A stretch of DNA of 64,000 nt from an uncultured Methylophilaceae bacterium. Lineage in GTDB: Bacteria; Pseudomonadota; Gammaproteobacteria; Burkholderiales; Methylophilaceae. The notes under the pieces were generated by a model. It searched no databases. It was not told the DNA's origin and saw nothing but the letters and a program-made list of their open reading frames with translations. Within the stretch, counting starts at the first letter, position 1. Each line of letters starts with the position of its first letter. Of this stretch, positions 1 to 12,636 are shown one piece after another. Made by a program: the position numbers and the translations under genes. The DNA is taken from NCBI GenBank assembly GCA_903953055.1, contig CAJBIA010000008.1, positions 19,791 to 83,790 of the forward strand, read 5' to 3'.

Positions 1-526
1 CGAGTACAGCATGAACTAAAGCACGTGTTCTTTCGCATTTTATCCCATAAGGGGGCGTTTCTTCCCAAGACATAAAGTACTGAAGTGGCGTGTATAAGAC
101 GAAAGGAAGTAATAAATTACGTTTTAAGCGCGGCATGTTCCAGCCATCGTAAAAAAAAGTTGTAGATAGTAAACCAAGACCATCTACACGTTCGCCTTTT
201 TCTTCAGCTAATTTGATGGCGATTAAAGCCCCCATTGATAAGCCTGAAACAAAAACACGTTTATGTTCTTTTTTGAGGGCTTCGAACGTGACTTCAATCG
301 ACTTATACCAGTCTCGCCATTTTGAACGCTTAAGATCGCTTACGGAGCCGCAATGACCAGCAAGTTGTGGGCAAGCAACGCTAAATCCCTGTTTAAGTAA
401 ATTTTTGGCAATATAACGCATCTCAGCAGGCGTGCCTGTCAGTCCGTGAATCAGTAAAACAGCATCTTCCCCGCGCTTATCGTAAAAGCCGGTTGATCCG
501 AGACAGTTTAGAATTTCTTGGTTCAT
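1..526 (-). CDS. alpha/beta hydrolase (carboxylesterase-like), 3' end outside window
   Basis: Reverse-strand reading from ATG at 526: MNQEILNCLGSTGFYDKRGEDAVLLIHGLTGTPAEMRYIA...VFVSGLSMGALIAIKLAE; HG motif and GLSMG nucleophile elbow; open to the window edge. Confidence 0.8.
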   Translation of the reverse strand, partial: MNQEILNCLGSTGFYDKRGEDAVLLIHGLTGTPAEMRYIAKNLLKQGFSVACPQLAGHCGSVSDLKRSKWRDWYKSIEVTFEALKKEHKRVFVSGLSMGALIAIKLAEEKGERVDGLGLLSTTFFYDGWNMPRLKRNLLLPFVLYTPLQYFMSWEETPPYGIKCERTRALVHAVL

Positions 527-602
527 GTAGTCTTTTTACTTTTGTTAAATCGAACAATCGCTATAAATAAAATCGGGGCATTAAGCCCCGATTTAAAGTC
601 GA

Positions 603-1976
603 TTACTCAGCACCGCATCGTTTGAGAAGTGCTTCAAATAGTTTGATGCCTAAGTCAATTTCTTCTTCTGAAATCAAAAGTGATGGTGCAAGGGTAATGA
701 CGTTCTTTTCATAGCCGCCAATATCCAACACTAGCCCATATTGTTTGCCATCAATCATGATGTCACCTTTTAGGCCTTCATTGAACATGCGGTCTGCTAA
801 AGCACGACTTGCTTTAAAACCATCGCTTTCACATAGTTCGATACGAAGTGCTAAACCTAAACCACTTACGTCACCAATACATTTCCATCTTGATTTTAAT
901 TCTTGAATACGTTTCAAGAAGTAAGCGCCGCGGTTTCTGACGTGTGGCTCAAAGTCTTTTTCAAGCGTCATGTTCATTACTTCAAGTGCTACTGCGGTTC
1001 CAAGTGGGTTAGAAGCAAATGTTGAGTGTGTTGAGCCAGGAGGGAATTTTTCTGGAGAGATCAATTCCTCACGTGCCCAGATACCTGACAATGGGTTCAA
1101 TCCATTGGTGATGGCTTTACCGAATACAAAAATGTCAGGAATAATGTCAAAGTTTTCCCAAGACCAAAGCTTGCCAGTCCGGTAAACGCCCATTTGAATT
1201 TCGTCAGCAACTAGTAAGATGTTACGTTTCTTCAACGACTCTTGAAGCTTTTTCATGTAACCAGCCGGCGGAACGATGTAGCCACCAGTTCCTTGCATTG
1301 GCTCAATATAGAAAGCACCAAACTCACTTTGCTTTGCTTTCTCGTCCCAAACAGATTGATATTCAGTATCGAATAACTGTTCAAATTGTTTGTGGCAGTA
1401 TGTGTCACAGGTTTCTACTTTCATGCCATATGGGCAACGGAAGCAATATGGATAAGGCACAAAGTGCGCACGGTCTGCAAAGTTGCCAAAGCGACGACGA
1501 TAGCGGTAGCTAGAAGTGATGGCTGATGCACCTAATGTTCGACCATGGTAGCCGCCCATAAATGCAAATTGGTGTGTTTTGCCAGTGTGGTTACGCACTA
1601 CCTTAAGTGAATCTTCAACTGCTTGTGCGCCACCTACGTTGAAATGAACGCGACCCTTTACGCCATATTTTTCTTCCATGTATTTGCAAATTATTTCAGC
1701 AAGGTCCACTTTTTCTTTATGTAGGTATTGGCTTGCTAATTGTGGAAGGGTATCTACTTGTTTATGTAAGACGTCAGCAATACGTTTGTTTTTGTAACCG
1801 AAGTTAACTGCGGAATACCACATTTGCCAATCTAGATAAGGGGTCTTGTTTTCATCAAACAAGAAGCTACCTTCGCAATTTTCAAATACTTTTGGAGGAT
1901 CCGCATAATTAACGGTATCTCCATGTGAACAATATTTGTCATTCTTTGCGAGGATTTCAATGATTTTTTTATCCAT
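603..1976 (-). CDS. class III PLP-dependent aminotransferase
   Basis: 457 aa; GGYHGRTLGA, VADEIQMGVYRTGK and FGKAITNG motifs of fold-type I class III aminotransferases. Confidence 0.85.
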   Translation of the reverse strand: MDKKIIEILAKNDKYCSHGDTVNYADPPKVFENCEGSFLFDENKTPYLDWQMWYSAVNFGYKNKRIADVLHKQVDTLPQLASQYLHKEKVDLAEIICKYMEEKYGVKGRVHFNVGGAQAVEDSLKVVRNHTGKTHQFAFMGGYHGRTLGASAITSSYRYRRRFGNFADRAHFVPYPYCFRCPYGMKVETCDTYCHKQFEQLFDTEYQSVWDEKAKQSEFGAFYIEPMQGTGGYIVPPAGYMKKLQESLKKRNILLVADEIQMGVYRTGKLWSWENFDIIPDIFVFGKAITNGLNPLSGIWAREELISPEKFPPGSTHSTFASNPLGTAVALEVMNMTLEKDFEPHVRNRGAYFLKRIQELKSRWKCIGDVSGLGLALRIELCESDGFKASRALADRMFNEGLKGDIMIDGKQYGLVLDIGGYEKNVITLAPSLLISEEEIDLGIKLFEALLKRCGAE

Positions 1977-1995
1977 GATTTTGGCTTTCGAAAAA

Positions 1996-2664
1996 TTAAG
2001 CAGATAAACTAGTAATGTTGCGGCGAGCTTCTTGCGGCCAGGCTTTTACTTTGGTTAAAACATCCGCAAAGGTTTGGAATTTGAAGTGTGGAATATTGTT
2101 TGTCTCGCAGTACTTAATTAGTGAGCCTTTTGCGAACACGATATCTGCTGACTTAGCTAAGCATGCATCTGATTTGCCGTCGCCAATTAGCACCACCGGT
2201 TTTTCACCACCAGATAGATCTTGTGCCACTTTACATTTGCATACGCCATTACCTGCATTGCAACTTGGATTTTTGTGTGGCCAGGACATATCAATACCAT
2301 CAGGAACGAAATGTAATTTATTGGCGTAGATAGGGAGATCAGGGAAGGCTGCATTTTTCATAGCAACTTTAATTGCGTGGTCTAGGCCATCGCTAACGAC
2401 AGCTACCTTAGCAAATTGGCTGACATGCTTATAAAAGGGAAGAAAGCTTGCATCGAGCTGAATGCTTCGGAAGAAATTCTCGAGAGCAACGTGATCAGCT
2501 TTAACCATACGCACTTGCTTTTGCATGCATTGAACTGCTGTAATATGGCCATCAAGCCATTCTTTTTCAATTTCTTCCCATGATGGGTCTGCGAAACGTT
2601 CAAGCATTGCATCTACAGTATCGCGAACAGATAAAGTACCGTCAAAGTCAACTACAAAAAGCAT
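1996..2664 (-). CDS. HAD-IB family phosphatase (MtnX/SerB-like)
   Basis: FVVDFDGTLS motif I, VVSDGLDHAI motif II, LIGDGKSDACLAKSADIVFAKG motif III/IV; the start at 2664 follows an AGGGGG-type RBS, so it is preferred to 2706. Confidence 0.8.
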   Translation of the reverse strand: MLFVVDFDGTLSVRDTVDAMLERFADPSWEEIEKEWLDGHITAVQCMQKQVRMVKADHVALENFFRSIQLDASFLPFYKHVSQFAKVAVVSDGLDHAIKVAMKNAAFPDLPIYANKLHFVPDGIDMSWPHKNPSCNAGNGVCKCKVAQDLSGGEKPVVLIGDGKSDACLAKSADIVFAKGSLIKYCETNNIPHFKFQTFADVLTKVKAWPQEARRNITSLSA

Positions 2665-2839
2665 GGAATCGCCCCCTTTAAAAATGACTGTAGGGATAGT
2701 AAACATGCTTCCTTACAAAATACTTACAACAAATAAATTTTTGTATTGATGTTGGTGTTGCTTATGGGGTAAACCACATTATGTTGTGGTTATTTGGTTT
2801 TATAATCTTTTAAATAATATATTATTGGTAAATAAACAC

Positions 2840-2868
2840 TTGACTTCATGGAATTAACCCAGTACAAA
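2840..2868 (+). promoter_or_regulatory. putative sigma70 promoter of the cold-shock gene
   Basis: TTGACT - 17 nt - TACAAA; implies a leader of about 100 nt before the ATG at 2978, typical of csp genes. Confidence 0.5.
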
Positions 2869-2977
2869 GCACATTGGGCGTTTTTACTTTGATCTTTTTT
2901 TGTTGGCGTAGCTGGCTTTAGTTCGTGAAGTACAAACTTTTGGGGCGCCTCCCCTTGTTTTAGTAAGGAAGTATGCA

Positions 2978-3181
2978 ATGGCAACTGGTACCGTAAAATG
3001 GTTTAATGATTCTAAAGGCTTCGGCTTTATCACTCCTGATGAAGGTGGCGATGATCTTTTCGCTCACTTCTCTGCGATCGTAGATAGCGGCTATAAAAGC
3101 TTAAAAGAAAACGAACGTGTTAGCTTCGATGTAACTGACGGCCCTAAGGGTAAACAAGCATCAAACATTCAAAAGGCTTAA
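2978..3181 (+). CDS. cold-shock protein, CspA family
   Basis: [37 protein letters not shown]1/RNP2 motifs, 67 aa. Confidence 0.96.
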   Translation: MATGTVKWFNDSKGFGFITPDEGGDDLFAHFSAIVDSGYKSLKENERVSFDVTDGPKGKQASNIQKA

Positions 3182-3216
3182 TTGCTTTTCGTAGTGTTTA
3201 GCTACATGCTTTAATT

Positions 3217-3247
3217 AAAACGGCTCGTTAATCGAGCCGTTTTTTTT
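3217..3247 (+). terminator. rho-independent terminator after csp
   Basis: AAAACGGCTCG-TTAAT-CGAGCCGTTTTTTTT hairpin plus T-run. Confidence 0.85.
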
Positions 3248-3282
3248 GGTCGATTGATATTGATTAGGTTTAGATCAAAATA

Positions 3283-3522
3283 ATGCCTTGGATTTTATAT
3301 CTTTTGGAATGTAAGGGCGGTAGTTTCTACGCTGGCATTACCAATAATCTGGAGGCAAGATTTCTTGCTCATTCTGAAGGTAGGGGCGCCAAATATACGC
3401 GCGCTAATCCCCCCATTAAAATCCTAGCTCATAAGTATTATCCTGATAGGTCCGAAGCGAGCAAAGCGGAATCTCAGCTAAAGGCTTTAACAAAAGCTCA
3501 AAAAATAGCTTTTTTTGAATAA
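3283..3522 (+). CDS. GIY-YIG nuclease family protein (YhbQ-like)
   Basis: MPWILYLLECKGGSFYAGITNNLEARFLAH; 79 aa, UvrC/YhbQ-type GIY-YIG domain. Confidence 0.9.
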   Translation: MPWILYLLECKGGSFYAGITNNLEARFLAHSEGRGAKYTRANPPIKILAHKYYPDRSEASKAESQLKALTKAQKIAFFE

Positions 3523-3651
3523 TTTCCTAATAAAAATAACTATTGATACAAAGTAATAACAAAGTGACATATTCCTGTTACAAGCCAGTGATTAAATACA
3601 ATCCATTAGCTTGTTTACATGAATAAGTTATCTCCTTGTATGACCTCCAAT

Positions 3652-3705
3652 GGTATTTAAATATACCAATTTCGTGGCGAGATTTTATATCTCGCCATTT
3701 TTTTT
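3652..3705 (+). terminator. tandem hairpins with T-run; intrinsic terminator (possible end of a small RNA or long 3'UTR)
   Basis: TGGTAT-TTAAAT-ATACCA (3652-3669), then TGGCGAGAT-TTTAT-ATCTCGCCA-TTTTTTTT (3675-3705). Confidence 0.75.
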
Positions 3706-3830
3706 GTTTAGATTTGGATTTGTTATTTAGATAACGGATGCTTTCTAGAAAATGAAAAAACATGGTTTGTTACAACCACTGCTTTCCAGTAAAATATATA
3801 ACAAATAAAGCTCTTGTCCGTAATATCTAG

Positions 3831-5473
<1,643 letters not shown>

Positions 5474-5474
<1 letters not shown>

Positions 5475-6313
5475 TGAAACTATGTGGTTTTGACGTTGGG
5501 ATAGAACATCCAATTTTTCTTATTGCAGGTCCATGTGTGATTGAGTCAGAACAAATGGCCATTGACACAGCAGGTCAACTTAAAGAAATTTGTGCCAGTA
5601 TTGGTATTTCATTTATCTATAAATCTTCATTTGATAAGGCAAACCGAAGCTCTAATAAAACTTTTCGTGGTTTTGGTATCACAGAAGGCTTGCGTATTCT
5701 AAGCGAAGTGCGAAGCCAAATTGGTGTGCCTATCCTCACTGATGTTCATACGGAAGAACAAGTCACTGAAGTGGCTTCAGTGGTTGATGTACTCCAAACC
5801 CCAGCATTTTTATGTCGTCAGACAGATTTTATTACTGCTGTAGCAACTTGCGGTAAACCAGTAAATATTAAAAAAGGTCAGTTCCTGGCTCCTGGTGATA
5901 TGAAGCAAGTGGTGCAAAAGGCGAAAGAAGCCAACGGGGGAACGGACACTATTATGGTCTGCGAACGCGGGACTTCGTTTGGTTACAATACTCTAGTATC
6001 AGATATGCGTGGGTTGGCCATTATGCGTGAGACTAATTGTCCAGTGGTATTTGATGCGACCCATTCCGTTCAACAGCCAGGTGGCCAAGGTGATAAAAGT
6101 GGTGGTCAACGCGAACATGTGCCCGTATTAGCTCGTGCAGCGGTTGCAAGCGGGATCGCAGGCTTGTTTATGGAAACCCATCCAGACCCTTCGAAAGCTT
6201 TGTCAGACGGCCCTAATGCATGGCCGTTAGCTAAAATGAAAGACTTGTTAGAAGTTCTTGTTGATTTAGATAAAGTGGTAAAAAAAGCAGGCTTTATTGA
6301 GCAAACGCTTTAA
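5474..6313 (+). CDS. kdsA: 3-deoxy-8-phosphooctulonate synthase
   Basis: [47 protein letters not shown]. Confidence 0.97.
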
Positions 6314-6326
6314 AGAACAATTTTAA

Positions 6327-7628
<1,302 letters not shown>

Positions 7629-7634
7629 TCATCC

Positions 7635-7979
7635 TTGAAAGCATTAACCCTTATCTTTGTTATTTTAATTGCCGTGCTACAGTATCCATTGTGGCTCGGC
7701 AAAGGAAGTTGGCTGAGAGTGTGGAATTTAAATCAGCAGATTTCACAGCAAAAAGAAAAAAATGATGGCTTAAGAGCACGTAATGCAAGCTTGGATGAAG
7801 AGGTTAGGGATTTGAAACAAGGGTACGGTGCCATTGAGGAGCGCGCGAGAAGTGAGCTTGGAATGGTGAAGCAAGATGAAGTATTTATTCAGATTCTAGA
7901 TCCAAGCAGCCTTTCACCAAGTAAGCCTGCAGTTGCATCATTACCTCAGTCAGAATCAAAAACAACTCCCAGCCACTAA
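7635..7979 (+). CDS. ftsB: cell division protein FtsB (TTG start)
   Basis: TM segment followed by coiled coil, [18 protein letters not shown]; conserved position after eno. Confidence 0.9.
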   Translation: MKALTLIFVILIAVLQYPLWLGKGSWLRVWNLNQQISQQKEKNDGLRARNASLDEEVRDLKQGYGAIEERARSELGMVKQDEVFIQILDPSSLSPSKPAVASLPQSESKTTPSH

Positions 7980-7980
7980 A

Positions 7981-9009
7981 TTAATTAAGCGTGTATGGGA
8001 GTGGCTTAAACTGTAGCTGACTGTTTTTCCACATTGGAATTTCAGATGATGCTTCTGAGTGTTCGAGACGAATTTCAACTAAGACATCAACACCACCAGA
8101 GATGGCTGGGGCTACGCGCACAATCTGTCCAATCTGTTCCTCAAGATTTTTTAAGTGAATAGAATCCCCCGCATTGGGTATAGCATCTGTCGCTATATGA
8201 GCCAGTAGTGTCCGACGTTTTATTTTGCCTAGGTAATGCGTGCGAGCAACAATCTCTTGGCCTGTATAACAGCCTTTTTTGAAATTGATCCCATCGAGCG
8301 CATCTAAATTAATCATCTGCGGAACAAAAGCTTCCTGAGTGCCGGGAATTATTTCAGGAATTCCTGCTTGAATCTCTAAATAATCCCAAACTGGCTTACC
8401 TACTTTAGTGCAGCTTAATGACAGAGTTTCCCAAATGCGCTCTGCATGTTTCATGTTGGTATAAACATAGAATTTAGGGAGATCACCAATGAGTTTAATG
8501 ATCGTTGCATCTTCAACAGTCACAACTTGTTTTGCGGCTGTAGGAATTTCCTTAAAAAGATTAATAAGGACAATTTCTACATTTTGACCTGCAACACCAA
8601 AGCATAAAATGTCATTAGATTTGTCTGTGATGACTACTTTTGATCTTAATACGTACATTTTTAATCGCTTGATGATAGCCTCTAAAATATTTTTGGGCAT
8701 TTGTAGATGTAAGTGATCATGATGTGCAAAGGCTAAAAATAAAGCCAATAAACGTCCTTTTGGATTGCAGTAACCTGCATATTGGCTAATGCTTCCATCA
8801 AGTTGTTTGACGTCGTTGGTTAATTGCCCCTGCAGAAACGGTATAGCATCTTCACCGCTGACTTCTAAAATCCCAAAGTGGCTTAGCGTTGTTAGGACAT
8901 TGGTATTACCCACTGCAGCAAGTTCCTTTTTTGCATATCCAAACGATTGCAAAAGATCTTCTTGAAAAATTGCGCCTTGGGTAGTTAAAAAGTCATGCCA
9001 TTGATTCAT
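7981..9009 (-). CDS. ygfZ: YgfZ/GcvT-like folate-binding Fe-S maintenance protein
   Basis: DGINFKKGCYTGQEIVARTHYLGKIKRR is the YgfZ signature KGCYTGQE. Confidence 0.92.
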   Translation of the reverse strand: MNQWHDFLTTQGAIFQEDLLQSFGYAKKELAAVGNTNVLTTLSHFGILEVSGEDAIPFLQGQLTNDVKQLDGSISQYAGYCNPKGRLLALFLAFAHHDHLHLQMPKNILEAIIKRLKMYVLRSKVVITDKSNDILCFGVAGQNVEIVLINLFKEIPTAAKQVVTVEDATIIKLIGDLPKFYVYTNMKHAERIWETLSLSCTKVGKPVWDYLEIQAGIPEIIPGTQEAFVPQMINLDALDGINFKKGCYTGQEIVARTHYLGKIKRRTLLAHIATDAIPNAGDSIHLKNLEEQIGQIVRVAPAISGGVDVLVEIRLEHSEASSEIPMWKNSQLQFKPLPYTLN

Positions 9010-9062
9010 AAGTTGCTTTGTATAAAGGAAGCTGTTTGACTATTATAAATCAAGCCATGGCA

Positions 9063-10049
9063 TTAAGCTTTGCGTCTACGTCGCACCCAAATACTCAGCC
9101 ATTTAGAAAAACTGCCGATGGGTCTTTTGGGCAGATATGCAGTCAGTAAAAGCAGGCCTGCAATCGATGCAAGTATCCATTGAATATCATATGGAGCAAT
9201 ATCACGGCGAGCAGGTTTTTGTTTTTTCATTGCAGCAAGGATAGTTTGTAAGCTATCACCACGTACATAATCACCGCTGACCTGTTTAGAGATGTCTTTT
9301 AGATATTCTTCTTGCAGCTTGGATAAGAATCGGTCACCAGTTGCCCCAGCAACGTTGTTGTCACGAACACCAATATTGGCCTCTGAAATTTGTGCAATAC
9401 CTGGTTGCATCGCGAAACTATCGGCAGACCAGTAGCCGATCAGTTGATTCTTATCATCTAGTTTAGGAATAGCGGTCCCTTTTTCACTACCAATTCCTAC
9501 AAAAAGCCAGCCATTACCACCTTGAAAGTTAGTCAGATCTTTGGTGTTGAAGGCATGTAGTTTTGGGGCCTCTTCGCCGTCTGTAAAGTAAACGACTTGA
9601 GCTGGCTCTGGAAAAGCACGAATTACTCTAGCAAGCGTGAACATACTGTCGCGCAGTCGACTATTGCCTGACCAAGCGGTTCGCCAATCTAGATGATCTA
9701 TGGTGTCTTGAATTGCTGCATAATTACTACATACCTCAATTGGTGTGTAGAGTGCAGCAATACTCACCCCCGCAAATAAACCGATACTGACTCTTGTGCC
9801 ACAAGGCATGTTGGCAACAATGTGATGTAGCATATATTGCGTATAAGCAATGCGGCTTGTCGGCTTTCCTTCTAACGTCGTGTCTACCACGTTCATGCTT
9901 TGCGAAATATCAGCAACAAGTAAGTAACTATAAATGTTGCGTGGTAGGGGAATCGCTGGCTTAAATGCTGCGGCAATGAGCAATACAAAAGCGCTTGCTA
10001 ATAGAGCAGCGTCGCGACGATTGCGCAAGTAATTAAATACTTTGTTCAT
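9063..10049 (-). CDS. mxaL: MxaL, VWA-domain methanol dehydrogenase maturation protein
   Basis: VWA MIDAS VADISQSMN, C-terminal TM; position in mxaRSACKL order. Confidence 0.87.
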   Translation of the reverse strand: MNKVFNYLRNRRDAALLASAFVLLIAAAFKPAIPLPRNIYSYLLVADISQSMNVVDTTLEGKPTSRIAYTQYMLHHIVANMPCGTRVSIGLFAGVSIAALYTPIEVCSNYAAIQDTIDHLDWRTAWSGNSRLRDSMFTLARVIRAFPEPAQVVYFTDGEEAPKLHAFNTKDLTNFQGGNGWLFVGIGSEKGTAIPKLDDKNQLIGYWSADSFAMQPGIAQISEANIGVRDNNVAGATGDRFLSKLQEEYLKDISKQVSGDYVRGDSLQTILAAMKKQKPARRDIAPYDIQWILASIAGLLLLTAYLPKRPIGSFSKWLSIWVRRRRKA

Positions 10050-10050
10050 A

Positions 10051-10605
10051 TTATGGAAGACCTACGGGAATGTTTCCCATAATCAGACCCGGTGAATCAG
10101 ACTCTCCAACACCTGGTGTTGGTGTGCCAGGCAATAATAGAATTAATCGGTCTAAATTATGACGAGTATCCCAATGGGTATTATCAAGGCGCACAGCTTG
10201 TTGATATAGATTTTTAGCTTGTCTTAATAGATATTCTGTTTCTTTTCCAACTTTCATGTTGGTCCCATTTAACGCTAAGCCGCGACGAAAAAATATGGTC
10301 GCCAAGTTATGCTGAATGGCTTCTTTTTGTTTTTTGTTAGCATGCTCTAATAGATGAGTAAAAAGCAAAGTGGACTCTTTGTAACGCTCATTTTTGGCAA
10401 GCCAATAAGCGGTTGCAAACTTAGCCTCAAAACTTTGCATATCTGTTTTAGGTGATTTAGCGTTCAAAATAGCCTCGTTAAACGCTTGTATTTGATGAAT
10501 GCGATTTATTTCGACGGCTGCGAAAGTTGCACTCACCATGGCTGAAATAATCAATATCCATGTGAGTTTTTTAGCATTAAGGATTTTAAATATATTGAGT
10601 GTCAT
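10051..10605 (-). CDS. mxaK: MxaK-like protein
   Basis: Small membrane-anchored TPR-like protein between the mxaC and mxaL homologues; called mainly by synteny. Confidence 0.8.
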   Translation of the reverse strand: MTLNIFKILNAKKLTWILIISAMVSATFAAVEINRIHQIQAFNEAILNAKSPKTDMQSFEAKFATAYWLAKNERYKESTLLFTHLLEHANKKQKEAIQHNLATIFFRRGLALNGTNMKVGKETEYLLRQAKNLYQQAVRLDNTHWDTRHNLDRLILLLPGTPTPGVGESDSPGLIMGNIPVGLP

Positions 10606-10609
10606 TTGC

Positions 10610-11602
10610 TTAATCCCATGTTCTAACTTCTAAATATTTCACAACGAGTAATAGGCCTATCATCAATGCCGCGAGTAAAAAACATATTTGAGAAAAATCG
10701 TAGCCAGGAATTTGCTCGTGGTAGCGAATAGGTTTCTTTTCTTTTTGATTAATGTCTGCAATCGCAGCAGCTAATGATTTTGGATCATCTGCCTCATAGG
10801 CATGAAATGGTGAGTTTAATGTCTTGAAAAACTCATTCAGTTCAATTTGAGGGGGCAAAACGGCATCTTCAGGCGGGACATAGCTTGCATCAAAAATACT
10901 TAAACCACCAGGTTGTCTTAATACAATCCAATACAAGCCTATGTGTAAGCGATCTAACCAATCGCGAATCTTTTGTTGTGTGTCCGCATCAATACGGCCG
11001 CCACCATCCGATAGTAAAATCATTGCACGTGAGCCAGAATCTGGGACTTTATCGAAAAGACCGGCACCGCTTGTCATGCCACTCCCAATGTTGGTTTGGA
11101 ATAGGGCGTTACCAGCTGTCGCTTGGACGGCAGCTAAAATTGCTTCACGATTTTCGGTTAAGGGTAAAACATACATTGCCGAGTTGCTGAAGGTAATCAT
11201 GCCAAACATGTCATTTTGGCGAGACTTAACAAATTGAGTAATCAGCCGACTGGCTGCAACAGACTTAGTTTCAGCAACCTTGCCATTCGTATCGCCCCCA
11301 GAAAAAGGGTCATCCATACTGGCGCTGCGGTCTAAAACTAAAGCGATTTGAGCGCCCACGCCGATTCTCTCAATGCTTTGTTGTTGGCTATGTGGACTTC
11401 CTAGACCCAGGATAATAAAAAGTAAGGCTAATACCGCCAATACTTTAAGTAATAAGCCAATCAAGTCTGACAATCTGTCCTTGGGCAGCATCGCAACCCA
11501 TGAATACCGCTGTGTAAATGCCCGGTCTAGCACAAATGGCATCGCTGCTAAAGGAAGTAGCCAGAGCGCCCAAGGGGAGTTAAAGAAAACGTGAAAGTTC
11601 AT
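10610..11602 (-). CDS. mxaC: MxaC, VWA-domain protein
   Basis: N-terminal BatA-like TM region, MIDAS LVLDRSASMDDPF; synteny. Confidence 0.87.
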   Translation of the reverse strand: MNFHVFFNSPWALWLLPLAAMPFVLDRAFTQRYSWVAMLPKDRLSDLIGLLLKVLAVLALLFIILGLGSPHSQQQSIERIGVGAQIALVLDRSASMDDPFSGGDTNGKVAETKSVAASRLITQFVKSRQNDMFGMITFSNSAMYVLPLTENREAILAAVQATAGNALFQTNIGSGMTSGAGLFDKVPDSGSRAMILLSDGGGRIDADTQQKIRDWLDRLHIGLYWIVLRQPGGLSIFDASYVPPEDAVLPPQIELNEFFKTLNSPFHAYEADDPKSLAAAIADINQKEKKPIRYHEQIPGYDFSQICFLLAALMIGLLLVVKYLEVRTWD

Positions 11603-11605
11603 GCC

Positions 11606-12634
11606 CTAAATCTTCTTCAAATTAGCTGGTTTTAGGCCGCGTTCACAATCGCGACATTGTTTGCAAAAACGCTTTAGCCAAACCAGGGAATTTTTATCAT
11701 GGGCACTCGTGTCTTGAGTATCAAAGAAAACTTTATGTGATAGCTCAAAGAATTGACCAAGCTCATTTTCAATAACTTTAAAGCTTGGCGAATGTGTTAG
11801 AAAATCACTGACGTTATCGCTGAACACACTGTATTTTGCTGTACTGTTAATTGCTTTGTGTAAGCATGTTAAGGCAGTCTTAAGGTCATCTGTATTTGTT
11901 GCTGAGAGTCCACGTAAATGCCGTCCGGCTTGTGCAAATGGCCTGCCCATAAATGGTAACCAAGCACGTGAGCCCAGAATATACAGTAAGCCTACTAGAC
12001 TTAGACCTAGCAAAATTAAGCTGGCGACAAGCTTTTCCTTTTCAGGGTAAGCTTGAAGCAAAATGGGCTGTCTTAATGGGCTCATGTCGTCTTCAATTTT
12101 AACTGCGCCAAAAACTGCCATTGGTGAAATTCTAAAATAGAACTCAGGTATCTTGTATTGCACTAAACCGTCCTTCGCTTCAGCTGAGGCGGGACCTTGA
12201 AATTTGATCACTTCTGCTGGCAATATTGCTGGCTTTACTACAGGAGCAGTTGTAAATATCTGATATGAAAGATGAATGACGTAACTAGTCTTGTCGTCAT
12301 TCTCTTTTTTTGTATGACTGATTTTACAAAGCTCAATGCCTGAAACTTGTCCTTGATAGCGATGTTCATAACCAACAATGGGCAAACTTGTTTCAATGAG
12401 TTTGTATGGTTTTTTGACGTCTAAGGCAATGGTGCGCTTTAGAATGTCGCCCATCAGGTAACCTACATTACGATCTGGGTTAATTTTACTTATCTTGACA
12501 ATACCTTCCGGGATATCAGGTGACGGCTCGTCGTTAGCAAACACTACAAAACTTTTGCTTAAAATAAAAGCGAAGACAAAAGTGAAGAGGTAAATGTTTG
12601 AAGATTTAATCAATTTATTCATTACGCATTTCAT
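11606..12634 (-). CDS. mxaA: MxaA-like protein
   Basis: Signal peptide, periplasmic domain, single TM and cytoplasmic tail; between mxaS and mxaC homologues. Confidence 0.8.
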   Translation of the reverse strand: MKCVMNKLIKSSNIYLFTFVFAFILSKSFVVFANDEPSPDIPEGIVKISKINPDRNVGYLMGDILKRTIALDVKKPYKLIETSLPIVGYEHRYQGQVSGIELCKISHTKKENDDKTSYVIHLSYQIFTTAPVVKPAILPAEVIKFQGPASAEAKDGLVQYKIPEFYFRISPMAVFGAVKIEDDMSPLRQPILLQAYPEKEKLVASLILLGLSLVGLLYILGSRAWLPFMGRPFAQAGRHLRGLSATNTDDLKTALTCLHKAINSTAKYSVFSDNVSDFLTHSPSFKVIENELGQFFELSHKVFFDTQDTSAHDKNSLVWLKRFCKQCRDCERGLKPANLKKI

Positions 12635-12636
12635 TA

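Noticed and set aside
970-1513. Plus-strand ORFs of 71 aa opposite the aminotransferase
   Set aside because: Antisense to a well-supported gene; composition looks like shadow translation.
3561-3573. 13-mer AAAGTGACATATT also present at 51545-51557
   Set aside because: Pairs of shared 13-mers are expected by chance in 64 kb of AT-rich sequence; no further similarity between the sites.
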